Shown here piece after piece: positions 62,565 through 64,000 of a stretch of 64,000 nt of DNA. The first letter of the stretch is position 1; each line of letters starts with the position of its first letter. Position numbers and translations under genes: made by a program. The stretch spans positions 372,001 through 436,000 of the forward strand of contig NW_024882033.1 of NCBI RefSeq assembly GCF_019059575.1. Reading direction: 5' to 3'. This DNA comes from Amphibalanus amphitrite. Lineage: Eukaryota; Arthropoda; Thecostraca; Balanomorpha; Balanidae. Under the pieces are notes generated by a model. The model searched no databases. It saw nothing but the letters and a program-made list of their open reading frames with translations, and was not told the DNA's origin.

Positions 62565-63833
62565 ATGCCACGGGCCAAGTCGTCGGCGGGCCGTGCCCCG
62601 GCACGCCCCCTGCCAGCGCCACGGACGGACGCGCCGCGACGCGCCACTACGAGACGCTCCGCGGCGGCCGCGGCCGCGTCTGGCGCTGGTGCCACGAGCC
62701 GCCGCACGCCCGCTGCTGCGGCGAGGCGACAGGCCGCAGTGATGGCCACCACTCCGCCCAATCCAGGGCGGGGCCATGCTGCTACAACGTCGGCCGCCGC
62801 CGCCTCGCCCCCTGACGCCGCGGTCATCGACCCCGCCGCTCTTCAAACAATGGTGGGCGACATGGTCCGGGCCGCCGTCGCCGCCGCTCTACCTGCCAGC
62901 GAGCCATCACCGCCGGCGACGGTCGCCGTGCAGCGCGGTCCGGCACAGCGTCTCCAGGATGGGCCAGCTGCCCATCTGACGTCCGCCGACCACGCCTACA
63001 CGCCGGCTGCCGAACTGCAAGCCGGGCCAATGGCGCTCCCGGCGGTTCTCTCCGGCGCCCTTCCGACCGCCGCCGGCCCTGCTCCACCTGCGCACCTGCC
63101 AGCGGCGCAGTTGCCCGTCGCCGGCCGTCCGCCGGCACCGGTGGAAAATGCCGCAGGTGACGACCTAGCGGCCCGCGCTGCCGTATCCCCCGCGGTGGCG
63201 GCCCTCATCGTGTCCCATCAATTCATTGACCTAAACACTCTCCTCAACGACTCTATCCCCCCGGCAGAACCAGGGCTGTTTTGCCTTATCGACGGCCGTC
63301 TCCGTCCCTCGGTACAGCGCCGCCCAATCCCGCATTTCGGCGCCTGGGCCACCGCGTTTCTTCGATACGCGGCCGTGTACTTGGCTGCCCACCCCGCTGA
63401 CGCCTCCGGTCTGTTGCGCCACATGCAACAAGTGTCCTCGCTGCAGGCGCCCGGCCTTGGATTCGCGTGGCGCGATTTCGATGAGGCCTTTCGGCGCGCA
63501 CGGGGCCTCTGCCCGGAAGCTCACCCATGGGGCTCCACGGCGGCCACGTCTCCCATTTGGCTCACCGCAATCGCTCGCGGAATCGCCGGTTCTCGGGCCG
63601 GGTCTGCAGCCGGTGTAAGCGGCGAGGGTCGGGGCGGCTCTAGCCGGCCGGCCGCCGCGTCTGGCTCTTTTCGCGCGCTCTGCCTCGGCTACAATCGCGC
63701 CGCCGGGTGCCGCCGGTCCCCGTGCCTGTTCCGGCACGAGTGCCGCCTCTGCCGTGGCCCCCATAGCGTGCTCGCCTGCCCTCGCCGCGCCGCCCCGGCC
63801 CTCCCCGGCACCCGCCGCCCCGGCCGCGAATGA
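62565..63833 (+). CDS. Gag-like ORF of DIRS/Ngaro type (422 aa)
   Basis: The first about 210 residues are Ala/Pro/Arg-rich and low complexity. A conserved region follows at about 215-345 (FIDLNTLL, FGAWATAFLRYAAVYLAAHP, WRDFDEAFRRAR), with the alternating pattern of DIRS/Ngaro Gag proteins. A Cys/His cluster lies at about 373-406 (CLGYNRAAGC, PCLFRHECRLC, HSVLACP). It would package the element's RNA. The last codons overlap the next ORF in another frame. Very high GC. Confidence 0.8.
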   Translation: MPRAKSSAGRAPARPLPAPRTDAPRRATTRRSAAAAAASGAGATSRRTPAAAARRQAAVMATTPPNPGRGHAATTSAAAASPPDAAVIDPAALQTMVGDMVRAAVAAALPASEPSPPATVAVQRGPAQRLQDGPAAHLTSADHAYTPAAELQAGPMALPAVLSGALPTAAGPAPPAHLPAAQLPVAGRPPAPVENAAGDDLAARAAVSPAVAALIVSHQFIDLNTLLNDSIPPAEPGLFCLIDGRLRPSVQRRPIPHFGAWATAFLRYAAVYLAAHPADASGLLRHMQQVSSLQAPGLGFAWRDFDEAFRRARGLCPEAHPWGSTAATSPIWLTAIARGIAGSRAGSAAGVSGEGRGGSSRPAAASGSFRALCLGYNRAAGCRRSPCLFRHECRLCRGPHSVLACPRRAAPALPGTRRPGRE

Positions 63834-63834
63834 C

Positions 63835-64000
63835 TCCCTCACTCCGCCGGTATCAGTCCCGCCCGACCACCTCGCGCTGCTCCTGACAGGTTACGACCCC
63901 GCCCTGGCCGCGCAGCTAGTGCACGGTTTTCGCTACGGCTTCCCGCTCGGCAGCGCCGAGGTCCCCTCTGGTGACTCGGGCGGCAACCTTCCATCCTGCT
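63835..64000 (+). CDS. start of the next retrotransposon ORF, cut by the window end
   Basis: In the +1 frame relative to Gag the sequence reads NDSLTPPVSVPPDHLALLL and GYDPALAAQLVHGFRYGFPL without a stop to the edge. The frame is open upstream into the Gag tail, so a frameshift or overlapping start is possible. The phrase resembles the N-terminus of the DIRS/Ngaro RT polyprotein. The true start was not determined. Confidence 0.55.

Larger units (their letters stand above)
60415..64000 (+). mobile_element. DIRS/Ngaro-like tyrosine-recombinase retrotransposon, 5' part
   Basis: GC-rich leader, 58-bp tandem array (61416-61857), SGNH-hydrolase ORF, Gag ORF with Cys/His cluster and the start of a third ORF, all on plus and closely packed. 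The Gag pattern and the following reading frame fit the DIRS/Ngaro order. The RT/RNase H and tyrosine recombinase expected for that class would lie beyond the window. The left boundary is approximate. Confidence 0.75.

Overview
This is a window of an animal nuclear genome: intron-rich genes with GT-AG splice sites, non-LTR retrotransposons, a tRNA-derived SINE, hAT, Tc1/mariner-group and TTAA-type DNA transposons, microsatellites, and no bacterial-style gene packing. A degenerate TTAGG-like array (arthropod telomere unit) near 13.3 kb and strongly GC-biased coding sequence point to an arthropod, plausibly a crustacean. That is an inference, not a proof.

Host genes lie mainly at the left end. 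A complete CHIC-family gene (CHIC2-like; plus strand, four exons, 3493-6257, 166 aa) faces a complete RFWD3-type E3 ubiquitin ligase gene (minus strand, five coding exons, 11914-7708, 722 aa). They are convergent, with about 1.45 kb between their stop codons. All exon phases of both genes agree when the exons are joined. Two single-exon candidates (540-673 minus and 44329-44562 minus) have splice-like edges but no recognised family. GC-rich blocks near 7.1-7.5, 14.65-14.9 plus 22.2-22.6, 25.6-25.8, 26.5-27.1, 43.0-43.3, 43.8-44.1 and 59.4 kb look like CpG-type promoters or 5' exons of unseen genes.

From 12.3 kb rightwards the window is mostly repeats, often nested. The clearest case is a 7.26-kb hAT-type element (14922-22182, 8-bp target duplication) containing an AGGTCA-rich TTAA-type element (15377-16296) and a second hAT-type element with GAGTCG repeats (16838-20540, its own 8-bp duplication). 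That second element carries a 2.3-kb TTAA-flanked element (16997-19320). At 33.4-34.6 kb a 925-bp TA-flanked element sits inside another inverted-repeat element. At 46.7-48.3 kb a LINE tail sits inside an AGGTCA-rich element.

The most notable autonomous element is a structurally intact IS630/Tc1/mariner-group transposon (38223-40673). It has identical 38-bp inverted repeats, TA duplications and an uninterrupted 442-aa DDE transposase. The second D and the E are 81 residues apart, which recalls the recently named Sailor (DD82E) group. The right end (about 60.4-64.0 kb) is the 5' part of a DIRS/Ngaro-like tyrosine-recombinase retrotransposon. It has a 58-bp tandem array, an SGNH-hydrolase ORF, a Gag ORF with a Cys/His cluster, and the start of an overlapping third ORF cut off by the window. 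Two LINE families are present; two copies of one share a 3'-UTR hairpin whose stem differs in compensating ways.
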